Shown piece after piece: positions 26,013-35,504 of a stretch of 64,000 nucleotides of DNA. The stretch covers positions 124,001-188,000 of the forward strand of contig JAUHVL010000004.1 in assembly GCA_030425045.1 (NCBI GenBank), read 5' to 3'. The notes below the pieces were generated by a model. The model saw nothing but the letters and a program-made list of their open reading frames with translations, had not been told where the DNA came from and did not search any database. The DNA is from a bacterium (GTDB taxonomy: Bacteria; Bdellovibrionota; Bacteriovoracia; Bacteriovoracales; Bacteriovoracaceae). The position numbers and the translations under genes are program-made. How positions within the stretch are numbered: position 1 is the first letter of the stretch; each line of letters starts with the position of its first letter.

Positions 26013-27572
26013 ATGTCTTTGAAACTAACACCACTAGGAGGTCTTGGTCAGATTGGATCAAATATGATCCTTCTCGAATCACTCTCCAAAAAAATCATCA
26101 TCGATGCAGGAATTCTTTTTCCCTACGAACGTTTTTTCGATATCAATTATCTCATACCTGATTATCGAGAACTTGAAGGGGTTGAAACTCTTGTTATCAC
26201 CCATTGTCACGAAGATCATATTGGTGCTATCTCTCATCTTGTAAGACAATTTCCTCAAATTGATATTCATGCACCTGCTTTTGCCAAAAAATTAATTTTA
26301 AATAAAAACCCAGGTCTTAAAATCCAAGAATACAAAGAATCCCATATCTTAGATTTTGAAGACTTCGAAATACATCCTGTTCATGTTAATCATTCGATTC
26401 CCGATACCTTTGGCTTTTTTATTTTTGATAAACAAACAGAAGATGGACTCTTTTACGCTTCTGACTTCAAAGTTGATGAATCAGGATTTTACGAGCCTGT
26501 TTTCAATTTCAACAAGCTAGAAACACTAGCAAAGAAAAGTAAAAGAAAGTTTCTTTTTCTAGATTCTACAAATATTTTATCGAGTACAGAGAAAACGCCA
26601 AGTGAGTCTGAGCTTATACCTTCTTTTGAAGAACTCTTTTCTCTCAATTATAAACGGTTTTTTGTCACCACCTTCGCTTCGAATATCCACCGACTCAAAA
26701 CGATTTACAATACTGCCGTAGATAAAAACAAAAAAGTTCTCATGTGCGGTCGCTCTGTAGAGTTTTATTCCCACACAGCCAAGGACCTTGGTCTCTTTAG
26801 TGAATGGGAAGATAAAATACAAGACCTTGATAAAAAAGATCTCGCTAAAAGAGATGACCTTGTGGTGATTGTATCTGGCTGTCAGGCAGATTTTAAGTCG
26901 GCCCTTCGTCGGATAACCAGTGGTTCTGATCCTTTCTTTAAACCAACTACAGGAGATCTTTTTGTCTTTAGTAGTAAGGCCATACCCGGCAATGAAAAAT
27001 ATATCTCACTAGTTAAAAATCAAATCTATACCACTGGAGCTGAAGTCTACAACGATGCTCAAAACCTCATTCATGTTTCAGGACATGCGGGAAGAGATGA
27101 CTTAAAAATGGTTATTGAGTCTTTTAAGCCAGACTATCTCATCCCGATTCATGGAGAGACTTATTTTTTAAATTCTTTTAAGGATCAATTTGAGCCTCTT
27201 TTTCCAAGTATTAACTTTCTCGTTCTAACAAATCATTCATCTCTAGATATTAAAAAGACAAAAGTAATCCCAGCAGAAGTTGCGAAAGAGCCTCTCCTGA
27301 TTCACGGTAAAAATATTATTCTCGAAAAAGAAAAAGTTTCAGAGAGAAGAAAACTTTCAAATAATGGCCTTATTGTTTGTCATATTAATCATAAACATAT
27401 TGATCTTAAAACGATGGGCCTTCCCCATGCTTTTGATCACCACCTTGCATCTCTAGAAAAGAGTATCTCACGTCAACTTGCTAAAAGCTCTGACTATGAA
27501 GAACTTCGAATTTTTATCAGAAAATACGCAAACAATATTTTAGGCTACAAACCTATAACAATGGTTATCTAA
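26013..27572 (+). CDS. rnj: Ribonuclease J
   Basis: An RNase of the beta-CASP metallo-beta-lactamase group that matures and degrades RNA. Features: LTPLGGLGQIGSNM at the N-terminus, metal motif VITHCHEDHIGAI (residue Cys where Gly is usual in HGHEDH), ASDFKVDE, the beta-CASP region with IVSGCQADFKSALRRI, and IHVSGHAGRDDLKMVI plus LIPIHGETYFL near the end of the catalytic part. At 519 residues it is slightly short at the C-terminus. The stop overlaps the start of the next gene. Confidence 0.85.
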   Translation: MSLKLTPLGGLGQIGSNMILLESLSKKIIIDAGILFPYERFFDINYLIPDYRELEGVETLVITHCHEDHIGAISHLVRQFPQIDIHAPAFAKKLILNKNPGLKIQEYKESHILDFEDFEIHPVHVNHSIPDTFGFFIFDKQTEDGLFYASDFKVDESGFYEPVFNFNKLETLAKKSKRKFLFLDSTNILSSTEKTPSESELIPSFEELFSLNYKRFFVTTFASNIHRLKTIYNTAVDKNKKVLMCGRSVEFYSHTAKDLGLFSEWEDKIQDLDKKDLAKRDDLVVIVSGCQADFKSALRRITSGSDPFFKPTTGDLFVFSSKAIPGNEKYISLVKNQIYTTGAEVYNDAQNLIHVSGHAGRDDLKMVIESFKPDYLIPIHGETYFLNSFKDQFEPLFPSINFLVLTNHSSLDIKKTKVIPAEVAKEPLLIHGKNIILEKEKVSERRKLSNNGLIVCHINHKHIDLKTMGLPHAFDHHLASLEKSISRQLAKSSDYEELRIFIRKYANNILGYKPITMVI

Positions 27573-28006
27573 TGAAAGAATTCTTTTTTTTTGTTTTAAT
27601 TTCTTCCGCTTACTCTAGTGATTTCACTTACAAATCAACGGACAATACTGGCTTAAATAAATTTGATCGTATTAATCAAATTGAGAAGTTTTTATCAACG
27701 CTCGATAAAGGCATCGGCAAAGTACAAAAAGATCTTAACTCTACAGATTCTCTAATCTTAAAAGACCTTCAAGCAACGAAAAAAAACCTCAAAAACCTAG
27801 AGCAACAATATCGTGAGCTTAGCCAAAGCATCCCCAAAGAAAACAAAAAACAAGACACGCCAAAACTTCAAAAAGAACTTGATGACTTAAAAAAGAAAAA
27901 CGAGACATTAGAAAACAAAGTTAATGAACTTGAGATTTCCCTTAAAACATTAAAAGAACTTTTTGATCGTAATCAAGAATTGAAGCAAAGAACAAATTCG
28001 CCATAA
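27572..28006 (+). CDS. Small exported coiled-coil protein
   Basis: A 144-residue product. The hydrophobic N-terminus (KEFFFFVLISSAYSS) looks like a short signal peptide. Nearly all the rest is charged and helical, with heptad-like Leu spacing (LQKELDDLKKKNETLENKVN, then LEISLKTLKELF), which predicts a coiled coil. It starts inside the stop codon of the RNase J gene (TAATG) and ends at a bidirectional terminator. No family is recognised; it may be periplasmic. Confidence 0.6.
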   Translation: MKEFFFFVLISSAYSSDFTYKSTDNTGLNKFDRINQIEKFLSTLDKGIGKVQKDLNSTDSLILKDLQATKKNLKNLEQQYRELSQSIPKENKKQDTPKLQKELDDLKKKNETLENKVNELEISLKTLKELFDRNQELKQRTNSP

Positions 28007-28032
28007 AAAAAGGGCCTATAAAGGCCCTTTTC
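28005..28032. terminator. Bidirectional intrinsic terminator
   Basis: AAAGGGCC and GGCCCTTT form an eight-pair stem around TATAAA, with A-rich sequence on the left and T-rich sequence on the right. It separates the plus-strand coiled-coil gene from the convergent ftsZ gene and can serve both. Confidence 0.85.
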
Positions 28033-28054
28033 ACTTTTTTAATTTAAAAAATTA

Positions 28055-29497
28055 CTAAGCATCCATCGGTCTTTCAGCTGGACGAGGTCTTGACTCTGTT
28101 TGTTCGCGATCTTCATTTCTTAAAAATGTAGGTGTATCGAGTTCTTCTTCGTCAAAGTTAATAAACCCTAGCTTTTCTGCAATACTTCTCGCTCTTCTCA
28201 CCTTTGGAGTCGCTTCAGTTGAAGTCTCTGGCTTTTGCTCTGTGGCCCTAGGTGCTGAAGTTTGAGCTGCCGCTGGTCTTACAGATTCTCTGTATTCATT
28301 AGCCGCTTTTTTAATATTGTTTACCAGTTCAGAAGTTGGAGCTGTTTCTTCTCTTTCGTTTCCAAAAGAATAGGTTTCTCTTTCTCTGCTCACCTCTTCA
28401 GTAGTAATAGTATTTTCAACTGTCATTCCACTAGCTTCAGCCTCAACGACCGTATCTCTTGTTGAGATTTCTGGAGTTAAGCTGGGCTCTGGTGCTGTTC
28501 TTGTTTGTTTTCTCGAACTCACAAGTACTCTATCTTCTCCACCAAGTCCTGTAGCAATAACAGTGATCTTAATTTCATCTTGCATACTATCGTCAATAAC
28601 GGTTCCAAAGATAATTTCTGCATCATCATCCGCTGCTTCCATAATCAATGTAACAGCTTCATTTGTTTCATGCATAGTGAGGTTTTCATCACCAGTAATA
28701 TTGATGATGATTCCCGTAGCTCCATCAATTGTAATATCTTCAAGAAGTGGTGAGCTAATTGCTTCTGTCGCAGCTTTAATTGCTCTATCTTGTCCTGAAG
28801 CAAAACCAGTTCCCATAAGAGCAAGGCCCTTATTGGCCATGACCGTACTTACGTCAGCAAAGTCGGCATTAATATGACCTGTATTATTAATCAGATCACT
28901 AATACCTCTTACAGCGTTTAAAAGAACTTCATCAGCTTTTTTGAAAGTATCAACTAATGATAAATTTTCACCAGCGATATAAAGAAGTCTTTGGTTTGGA
29001 ATTGTAATCAATGAATCAACATTTTCTTCAAGTGTTTCAATTCCTGTTTCAGCTTGTCTAAACCTTTTCTTTCCTTCAAAAAGAAATGGCTTTGTGACAA
29101 CACCAACAGTAAGAGCACCTAACTCTTTACTAAGTTTAGCAATAACTGGAGCAGCTCCCGTTCCTGTTCCACCACCCATTCCGGCAGTAACAAAAACCAT
29201 GTCCGCACCCTGTAGTACTTCACCTAATTTTTCATATTCATCTAGAGCAGCTTTTCTTCCAACTTCGGGATTAGCACCTGCACCTAGACCTTTTGTAATA
29301 TCAACTCCAAGTTGTACCTTTGTCGCTGCTAAGCTGGCAGACAAAGCTTGAGAATCTGTATTCGCAACAATATATTCAACACCGCTTAATCCGGCTTTGA
29401 TCATCGTATTAACGGCATTACATCCGCCACCACCGACGCCAACGACTTTTATTCTTGCACCTTCCTGGAATTCGTTTTTTTCTGCTATCTCAAACAT
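28055..29497 (-). CDS. ftsZ: Cell division protein FtsZ
   Basis: Tubulin-like GTPase that forms the division ring. The N-terminus [15 protein letters not shown] is the first nucleotide loop, and the tubulin signature [11 protein letters not shown] is near residue 107. [11 protein letters not shown] is the synergy T7 region. A long disordered linker rich in Glu, Thr and Arg (about 330-440) leads to the conserved tail peptide DTPTFLR, which binds FtsA. An extra 18 charged residues follow the tail. It is the last gene of the cell-wall cluster, eight bases after ftsA. Confidence 0.97.
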   Translation of the reverse strand: MFEIAEKNEFQEGARIKVVGVGGGGCNAVNTMIKAGLSGVEYIVANTDSQALSASLAATKVQLGVDITKGLGAGANPEVGRKAALDEYEKLGEVLQGADMVFVTAGMGGGTGTGAAPVIAKLSKELGALTVGVVTKPFLFEGKKRFRQAETGIETLEENVDSLITIPNQRLLYIAGENLSLVDTFKKADEVLLNAVRGISDLINNTGHINADFADVSTVMANKGLALMGTGFASGQDRAIKAATEAISSPLLEDITIDGATGIIINITGDENLTMHETNEAVTLIMEAADDDAEIIFGTVIDDSMQDEIKITVIATGLGGEDRVLVSSRKQTRTAPEPSLTPEISTRDTVVEAEASGMTVENTITTEEVSRERETYSFGNEREETAPTSELVNNIKKAANEYRESVRPAAAQTSAPRATEQKPETSTEATPKVRRARSIAEKLGFINFDEEELDTPTFLRNEDREQTESRPRPAERPMDA

Positions 29498-29505
29498 ATT
29501 GCCTC

Positions 29506-30741
29506 CTAAAATATTTCCTTGAAAACAGACCTTAAAGAGTCTCCCAATCGCCCTACTAGATCACTCGATGTCGGCTGTTCTGAGATATCTTCAATTTTAT
29601 TTCTACTATAACTATCTAATAATAATCCTAATACTGTCGAGTACTTTGGGTTTTGCATAATATTACTCATGCCCCCAATTGATGTTGGATAACCAATCTT
29701 AGTTGGTATACCCATAATAAATTCCCCTAACTCAGGAAAACCTTTAATGAGGGCACCACCACCAGTTAAGACTACACCACCATTAATCTCTTCTTCTAAA
29801 TTACGATCTTTAATACAACTTATAATTAATTCAAAAAGCTCATTCGCTCTCGCACCTAATACTTTTGCAATATCACCAAGAGCAATTTTTCTTTCACTTG
29901 TTCCCGGTAATCCTTGAACTGAAATCATTGTCGATTCATCGTGAAGATTTTTATAAAGAACAGATCCGTGATTTATTTTTATTCTTTCTGCTTCAGCATG
30001 AGGTACTTTAAGAGCGACTGCTAAATCGTTAGTAAAGTGGTTTCCACCAACAGGAATAATTTGAGAAAAAATTAAACTTCCCTCTTTCCAAATTGCAATA
30101 TCAGTTGTTCCACCACCAATATCGACAAGGATAACACCCATCTCTTTTTCTTCATCACTGAGAACTGCCTGCGAAGAAGCAATTGGCTGAAGAGTTATAT
30201 GTTCCGCAAGTAATCCTGTTTGCTCTACACACTTCACCAAGTTTTGAATAAGTGAAATTGCACCTGTTACGATATGAACTTGTGCCTCTAGACGAACACC
30301 GTACATTCCAATTGGGTTTTTAATTCCAGGAATATTATCGACTTTAAACTCTTGTGGAATAGCATGAATAATTTCACGATCACTTGGTATAACGACAGCT
30401 TTAGCAGCTTCTAAAACACGGTTTACATCTTCTTCTGTAATTTCTTGATTTTTAACAGCAACAACACCTGAGCTATTAAAAGAATAAATATGACTTCCAG
30501 CAATTCCAATTGTTGCTTTTGAGATATTTACTCCAGCGCTAAGCCTTGCTTCTTCAAGAGAACTTCTTATGGAATGAACTGTTTTATTAATATTAACAAC
30601 GGAACCTTTTTTAAGGCCATGAGATGGATGAGTACCTATACCAATGATTTCCGGTTCTGTTGAGCCAGGATTTTGCTTACCAACGATTGTACAAACCTTG
30701 GTAGTTCCGACGTCTAAACCTACAAAGACTTCATTTTCCAT
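29506..30741 (-). CDS. ftsA: Cell division protein FtsA
   Basis: Actin-like ATPase that tethers FtsZ to the membrane. Its phosphate loops are [15 protein letters not shown] and [17 protein letters not shown], and [16 protein letters not shown] is the adenosine-binding segment. The C-terminus [16 protein letters not shown] forms the amphipathic membrane-targeting helix. The length of 411 residues is typical. It lies directly upstream of ftsZ. Confidence 0.96.
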   Translation of the reverse strand: MENEVFVGLDVGTTKVCTIVGKQNPGSTEPEIIGIGTHPSHGLKKGSVVNINKTVHSIRSSLEEARLSAGVNISKATIGIAGSHIYSFNSSGVVAVKNQEITEEDVNRVLEAAKAVVIPSDREIIHAIPQEFKVDNIPGIKNPIGMYGVRLEAQVHIVTGAISLIQNLVKCVEQTGLLAEHITLQPIASSQAVLSDEEKEMGVILVDIGGGTTDIAIWKEGSLIFSQIIPVGGNHFTNDLAVALKVPHAEAERIKINHGSVLYKNLHDESTMISVQGLPGTSERKIALGDIAKVLGARANELFELIISCIKDRNLEEEINGGVVLTGGGALIKGFPELGEFIMGIPTKIGYPTSIGGMSNIMQNPKYSTVLGLLLDSYSRNKIEDISEQPTSSDLVGRLGDSLRSVFKEIF

Positions 30742-30819
30742 GAGATTCCCTTCTCACTCTAATTAGATTCCATTCTAATTAGCAATATGGTCCACTATTG
30801 GACCTATGCATTTAAAATA

Positions 30820-31587
30820 TTAAAATTTGTCACTAAACTTGACAACTATTTTTTCCAAGTTGGTAAGATTTATAACCGCTGGGATACGTTCTTTAGATTC
30901 CATATAATCGACAATTTTAATCAGCTTCTCTAGTTTATTATCCCAAAACTGATCACCGAGAAAAACACTAGAAGGGTTTCCTTTGATACTAAGGATGATT
31001 GTGAGCTCATTATTCGTATCAAGGATGACTTCCGATAACCTCTTTCTAAACTGCGGTTTTAAGTTCTTGACCATTTCAGTAATCTTTAACTGGAAGTCTT
31101 TATCCATTTCTCCAACAGGTATAGCAAGAAAAGGTAACTCACCCGTTAATCTATTTTCGGCCCTTAATAAAACTTCATAAGTTGGATCTAGTAGCTCACC
31201 ATTTTCAGCTAAAATAGCTTCATAAGAATCGCTACCATTTTCTTTATAGATTTGAACTTTCATCAAAGGCTCAGGACACTCAAACTTAAAGTGAACAGAA
31301 CCTTCTAATGGATTGTAATCAATTTTATATTCCGATATAAAATGCTTTTCATCGAGATCATGATCAATAATCTCTTTTTTCATCGATCTAAGTGATCCTT
31401 CTTTTTCAAAAACCTTAATCAAACGTAGAGCAAGAGAACCCACAGTTCTAGAAGGGCATTGACCAAAACTTGTTTTGTATTTTTGTTTTTTCTTGTAACC
31501 GATTGCTGTATGGGCAGTATCAATAAGAAAAGAGCTGAAAAAAAGAATAAGCGGAGTCGTTAATAAAATGATCTGTCTCTTCTTCAT
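30820..31587 (-). CDS. ftsQ: FtsQ/DivIB-like cell division protein
   Basis: A 255-residue bitopic protein with an N-terminal membrane segment (ILLTTPLILFFSSFL) followed by an extracytoplasmic part. Its C-terminal strand, PAVINLTNLEKIVVKF, resembles the end of the FtsQ beta domain. The position between murB and ftsA is the standard place of ftsQ. The POTRA region is too diverged to point out. FtsQ bridges early and late division proteins. The identification rests mainly on gene order and topology. Confidence 0.7.
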   Translation of the reverse strand: MKKRQIILLTTPLILFFSSFLIDTAHTAIGYKKKQKYKTSFGQCPSRTVGSLALRLIKVFEKEGSLRSMKKEIIDHDLDEKHFISEYKIDYNPLEGSVHFKFECPEPLMKVQIYKENGSDSYEAILAENGELLDPTYEVLLRAENRLTGELPFLAIPVGEMDKDFQLKITEMVKNLKPQFRKRLSEVILDTNNELTIILSIKGNPSSVFLGDQFWDNKLEKLIKIVDYMESKERIPAVINLTNLEKIVVKFSDKF

Positions 31588-32496
31588 CTAGTCTTCAAAT
31601 CGCCTTACTTCAGTTTCTAGGTCTATGCCTAGCTGAAGTTTTACTTCCTCTTGTATCGCCTCTATAAGCGGAAGCATTGTTTCGAGGTCTGCTTCACCAA
31701 AATTTTCGATAAAATTCCCGTGCACTGTGCTAACCCTTAAGTCGCCCAAAGTCAAACCCTTTAATCCAATTATATCAATTATTTGTCCAGCATGGCAACT
31801 AGCATTAGCATACACCGGGTTTTTGTAAACACAGCCACATGTTCTTTTATCTAAAGGTTGGTTCTGTGATCGCTTTTTAAGATAATCTTTAATCAGTGGG
31901 CCAATCTCTTCAGACTGCCCCTTATGAGAAAGGGAAACCTCAACAATAATATCACCGTCATTAACAAAATGATTTTTACGATAAGAAAACTTTAAATCAT
32001 CTTTAGATAATATTCGTAATTCTCCTTGCGAGTTAACCAATTTAACTTCTTCAACCAGTTCACCAATTTCACCTAAATTTGTTCCGGCATTCATGAAAAC
32101 AGCTCCGGCCAATGAAGCAGGAATCCCCGTAAAGACTTCCCACCCCTTTAAGCCAAATTTAATCGCACAAGCTGTTAACTGATTTAAGGCGACTGATCCA
32201 GGAAGTACATAGACCTCTCTTAATTCTGATAGATATTTTTTATCAAACTCGAAATCTAACTTAAGACATAGCGACTCAATTTGCTTAGGCAGCAAGAGAT
32301 TTGCTCCCCAACCTAAAATTGAATAGTGAATTTCTTTTTCATTACATTTTTTTAACAACTGCCTTAAAGCATTAACTGTCTTCACGAGAACAAAGTTTCC
32401 GTGAGATTTTAATTTTAGTGTTGAAAAGTTTGATAAGTCTTTATCTGGAAAGAATTCTATGTCTTCTATTTCGTTAAGAAAATCAAGATTGGCCAT
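31588..32496 (-). CDS. murB: UDP-N-acetylenolpyruvoylglucosamine reductase
   Basis: A flavoenzyme that makes UDP-MurNAc. FAD-binding and substrate motifs are LGWGANLLLP, FTGIPASLAGAVFMNAGTN and LKFSYRKNHFV. The C-terminal motif reads TCGCVYKNP, where the family usually has a serine (CGSVF or AGSFF) that protonates the flavin adduct, so Cys stands at the catalytic proton-donor position. The length of 302 residues is that of the shorter MurB type. It overlaps murC by 14 bases. Confidence 0.93.
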   Translation of the reverse strand: MANLDFLNEIEDIEFFPDKDLSNFSTLKLKSHGNFVLVKTVNALRQLLKKCNEKEIHYSILGWGANLLLPKQIESLCLKLDFEFDKKYLSELREVYVLPGSVALNQLTACAIKFGLKGWEVFTGIPASLAGAVFMNAGTNLGEIGELVEEVKLVNSQGELRILSKDDLKFSYRKNHFVNDGDIIVEVSLSHKGQSEEIGPLIKDYLKKRSQNQPLDKRTCGCVYKNPVYANASCHAGQIIDIIGLKGLTLGDLRVSTVHGNFIENFGEADLETMLPLIEAIQEEVKLQLGIDLETEVRRFED

Positions 32497-33889
32497 TCTC
32501 TAATTCTACCCATTCTCGAATATTACGGCCAATGCTTCCCGCTCCGAGAGTTAAAACCGTGCATTTGTCATTTTTATAATCACTCAACAATCGATACATC
32601 TGTTTGTGATCATCTAGTGATCGTACAAGATGAGGATGGATTTTATTTATATCCCGGCATAAGTTTTCACTTGTTATTCCAGAGATCGGAGATTCACTCG
32701 CTGGGTAAATTGGCAAAATAAAAACCTGATCAGCCCCATTAAAACAATGAAAGAATTGTTCCCAACAATCTTTTGTTCTCGAAAAGCGATGAGGTTCAAA
32801 AACCACAACAAGCTCTTTATCTTTCAAGGCCGTTTTTGCTGCACTAATTGTTGCTTGAATTTCAGTCGGGTGATGTCCGTAATCGTCAAATACTTTGAAC
32901 TCACCTTTTTCATAAAGCTTTTGAAATCTTCTTTTCACCCCTTGGAACTTTTCCAAAGAGGCGGCAATATCATCAAACTCAATTCCCATTTTATGGGCCA
33001 TTGAAACAGCCCCTAGTGCATTATAAACATTATGTTTTCCAGGGAGATGAACCACAAAATCTCGAACAAATTCATTATTATAAAATAATTTAAAACGTGA
33101 CTTACTTAACGTCTCTTCTAATATTTCACCTCTATACTCAATGGCCATATCTTTATTTTCAATGCCGTAAGTAATATAAGGCTTTTTCATATTCTCTAAA
33201 ATGATATCAGTATGAATATCGTCGGCATTAATAGAACAAAAGCCATAGAAGGGAATTTTATTTGAAAACTCACTAAAAGCATTGATGATATTTTCTTTAG
33301 AGCCATAAAAATCTAAATGATCATCATCGATATTTGTTATTAATGAATAAACTGGATTTAATAATAAAAATGAACCATCGGACTCATCAGCTTCAACCGT
33401 TAAGAAACGTCCATCACCAACACTTGCATGTCCTTTTAAGTTAGCAACGATTCCCCCAATAATATAAGTCGGATTGTATTTATTTTCTTGCATGATTGTC
33501 GTGAGCATACTTGTGGTGGTGGTTTTTCCATGAGTACCAGCAATAGCAATACCTTCTTTTAAACGCATTAACTCAGCAATCATCTCCGCTCTTTTCATGA
33601 GTGGAACTTTATTTTCTTTCGCCCAAACAATCTCTGGATTTGAATCATTAATAGCTGAACTATAAACAACAACACTAGCACCTGTAGCATTATCGTAGTG
33701 GTGACCTTTAAAAACTTTTGCGCCAAGATCTTGAAGTCGTTTTGTTACTGAAGACTCTGAGACATCAGAACCCGAAACGTTATAACCCATCTTAAGTAAA
33801 ACCTCAGCGATCCCGGACATGCCGATACCGCCGATTCCAATAAAATGAACTGTGATTTCTTTATTAATAGTTTGGGGTCTGTTGTGCAT
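32483..33889 (-). CDS. murC: UDP-N-acetylmuramate--L-alanine ligase
   Basis: Adds the first amino acid to UDP-MurNAc. Features: VHFIGIGGIGMSGIAEVL at the N-terminus, the ATP loop IAGTHGKTTTTSML, EADESDGSFL and the C-terminal DDYGHHPTEIQAT motif (DYGHHP is diagnostic of MurC). It has 468 residues. It overlaps both ftsW (26 bases) and murB (14 bases). In most bacteria murG lies between ftsW and murC; here it does not. Confidence 0.96.
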   Translation of the reverse strand: MHNRPQTINKEITVHFIGIGGIGMSGIAEVLLKMGYNVSGSDVSESSVTKRLQDLGAKVFKGHHYDNATGASVVVYSSAINDSNPEIVWAKENKVPLMKRAEMIAELMRLKEGIAIAGTHGKTTTTSMLTTIMQENKYNPTYIIGGIVANLKGHASVGDGRFLTVEADESDGSFLLLNPVYSLITNIDDDHLDFYGSKENIINAFSEFSNKIPFYGFCSINADDIHTDIILENMKKPYITYGIENKDMAIEYRGEILEETLSKSRFKLFYNNEFVRDFVVHLPGKHNVYNALGAVSMAHKMGIEFDDIAASLEKFQGVKRRFQKLYEKGEFKVFDDYGHHPTEIQATISAAKTALKDKELVVVFEPHRFSRTKDCWEQFFHCFNGADQVFILPIYPASESPISGITSENLCRDINKIHPHLVRSLDDHKQMYRLLSDYKNDKCTVLTLGAGSIGRNIREWVELENGQS

Positions 33890-35033
33890 AACCGGAAGTT
33901 CCTAGAAAATCTCTTAATTTCGTGTTTTGGATTTTCTGAAACTTTACCGCAGAGGCAATTAATCCGATAGCGAAAAAATTTGCTATCAAAGAGGAACCAC
34001 CTGAACTAATAAAAGGAAGATTAAGTCCTTTGGTTGGCAATAAGCCTAAAACCACTCCCATATTTAATAAGATTTGAATGGTTAAAGCTGAAACTAAAGC
34101 CGCCACAAGGATATGAACTTTTTTCTCTTTCATTAAGAGCGCTAGGCTAAATCCCAGAAAACTCAAAATGAGAAATAGACTTATAATGACGAGCACCCCG
34201 ACAAAACCAGTCTCTTCTCCAATGACGGAGAATATAAAGTCATTATGGGCCTCAGGCAAGTAAAACAGCTTTTCATTACTGTTGCCGAGCCCTTGACCAA
34301 AAATCGATCCATTAGCAAAGGCCATATAAGATTGGATAATTTGAAAACCTGTCGTTTTGGCATTTTTCCAAGGATCGAGATAAGAGAAAAGCCTTCTCAC
34401 TCTATAAGGCTGAGATATTAAGATTGGAATAATGGCCAAAATTCCCGCTATTAAAAACGAGTAAAAATACTTTCTTGGAAAGGTACTAAAATAACACACC
34501 ACAGCTATAGAGATAAAACAGATCATGAAACTACCAAAGTCTGGCTGAAATAAGAGCAGAAAAATTGGTGTATATAAAATGAATGTTTGCTCGATTCGCT
34601 TTTTAAAATCGACATTAAAAAAGTTTTCAAAGTAATTTATCGACATCAATAACGTAGAATATTTTAAAAACTCTCCTGGTTGAAAGCGAAAACCTGCGAC
34701 TTGAATCCATCTGGTCGCTCCTTTAATTTCAACACCAATGCCGGGAAATAAAGTAGCTGCACAACAAAATCCGATAAAGAGATGTATTAAAGGGGCGTAC
34801 TTAATCCAAAAAGTAATTTTTGTTTTATAAAAAAAGATCACCATGCCTATCGACATCAATAAATAAATCAGCTGTTTTTTTACGTAGAATGCGCTATCGC
34901 CATAGACTTCTTGTGACAGTATAAAACTTGAGGAATAAACCATGATAAGGCCAATCAACGTAATGACAGAAAGTACGTACAAAAAGTATCGAAATGTTCT
35001 ATCTAGGCCAAATGAAAATGATAATCCCCGCAT
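33864..35033 (-). CDS. ftsW: Septal peptidoglycan polymerase FtsW
   Basis: SEDS-family glycan polymerase of the divisome. The 389 residues have about ten membrane segments. Motifs include AGFRFQPGEFLKYS (family QPSE here QPGE), LFQPDFGSFMI, GQGLGNSNEKLFYLPEAHNDFIFSVIGEETGFVG and GLLPTKGLNLPFISSGGSS. These match FtsW better than RodA through the PxxxxDFIFS-type region and cluster position. It overlaps murC by 26 bases. Confidence 0.93.
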   Translation of the reverse strand: MRGLSFSFGLDRTFRYFLYVLSVITLIGLIMVYSSSFILSQEVYGDSAFYVKKQLIYLLMSIGMVIFFYKTKITFWIKYAPLIHLFIGFCCAATLFPGIGVEIKGATRWIQVAGFRFQPGEFLKYSTLLMSINYFENFFNVDFKKRIEQTFILYTPIFLLLFQPDFGSFMICFISIAVVCYFSTFPRKYFYSFLIAGILAIIPILISQPYRVRRLFSYLDPWKNAKTTGFQIIQSYMAFANGSIFGQGLGNSNEKLFYLPEAHNDFIFSVIGEETGFVGVLVIISLFLILSFLGFSLALLMKEKKVHILVAALVSALTIQILLNMGVVLGLLPTKGLNLPFISSGGSSLIANFFAIGLIASAVKFQKIQNTKLRDFLGTSGYAQQTPNY

Positions 35034-35117
35034 ATTAACATTTTAACACGACTGCAAAATCTTACAATGAAGTAATAGTATTTTCTTGAAGCTTTGCTTC
35101 TTGAGTTTTTTACAAAC

Positions 35118-35501
35118 TTATTTATTGATTTTTATTTTGTTACCTTGCTTATCAAGAGCAACCATAATGACTTTAGCGCTTGTCGCTTGAAATTCTTGTC
35201 TTGAAGTTACGTCAACTTTAAAAACATCAACATCAATGACCATTGAAGTATTTCCAACACTAGAAACTTTTCCACGTAAACAAATTTGATCTCCAACTTT
35301 CATGGGAAGATGAAACTCAACCGCTTCAATTTTTGCCGTAACAACATTGTGTCCGCAGTATCGACTAGCACTCATAACAGCAACTAAATCAATCCAGCCA
35401 AGAATGACTCCCCCAAACACCGACCCCAAAGGATTGGCGTGCTCGGGCATAACGATATGATTAACTTCTACAACAGATGGGCAAGGATTAGATTCTGCCA
35501 T
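35118..35501 (-). CDS. Acyl-CoA thioesterase, hotdog fold (YciA-like)
   Basis: A 127-residue single hotdog domain. HIVMPEHANPLGSVFGGVILGWIDLVAVMSA contains the Asn/Gly-rich active-site loop and central helix of the YciA/BACH acyl-CoA hydrolases, and IEAVEFHLPMKVGDQICLRGKV is the second half of the fold. It sits between murD and ftsW inside the cell-wall cluster, where such a gene is not standard. It lies three bases after murD, so it is probably cotranscribed. Confidence 0.85.
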   Translation of the reverse strand: MAESNPCPSVVEVNHIVMPEHANPLGSVFGGVILGWIDLVAVMSASRYCGHNVVTAKIEAVEFHLPMKVGDQICLRGKVSSVGNTSMVIDVDVFKVDVTSRQEFQATSAKVIMVALDKQGNKIKINK

Positions 35502-35504
35502 TGA

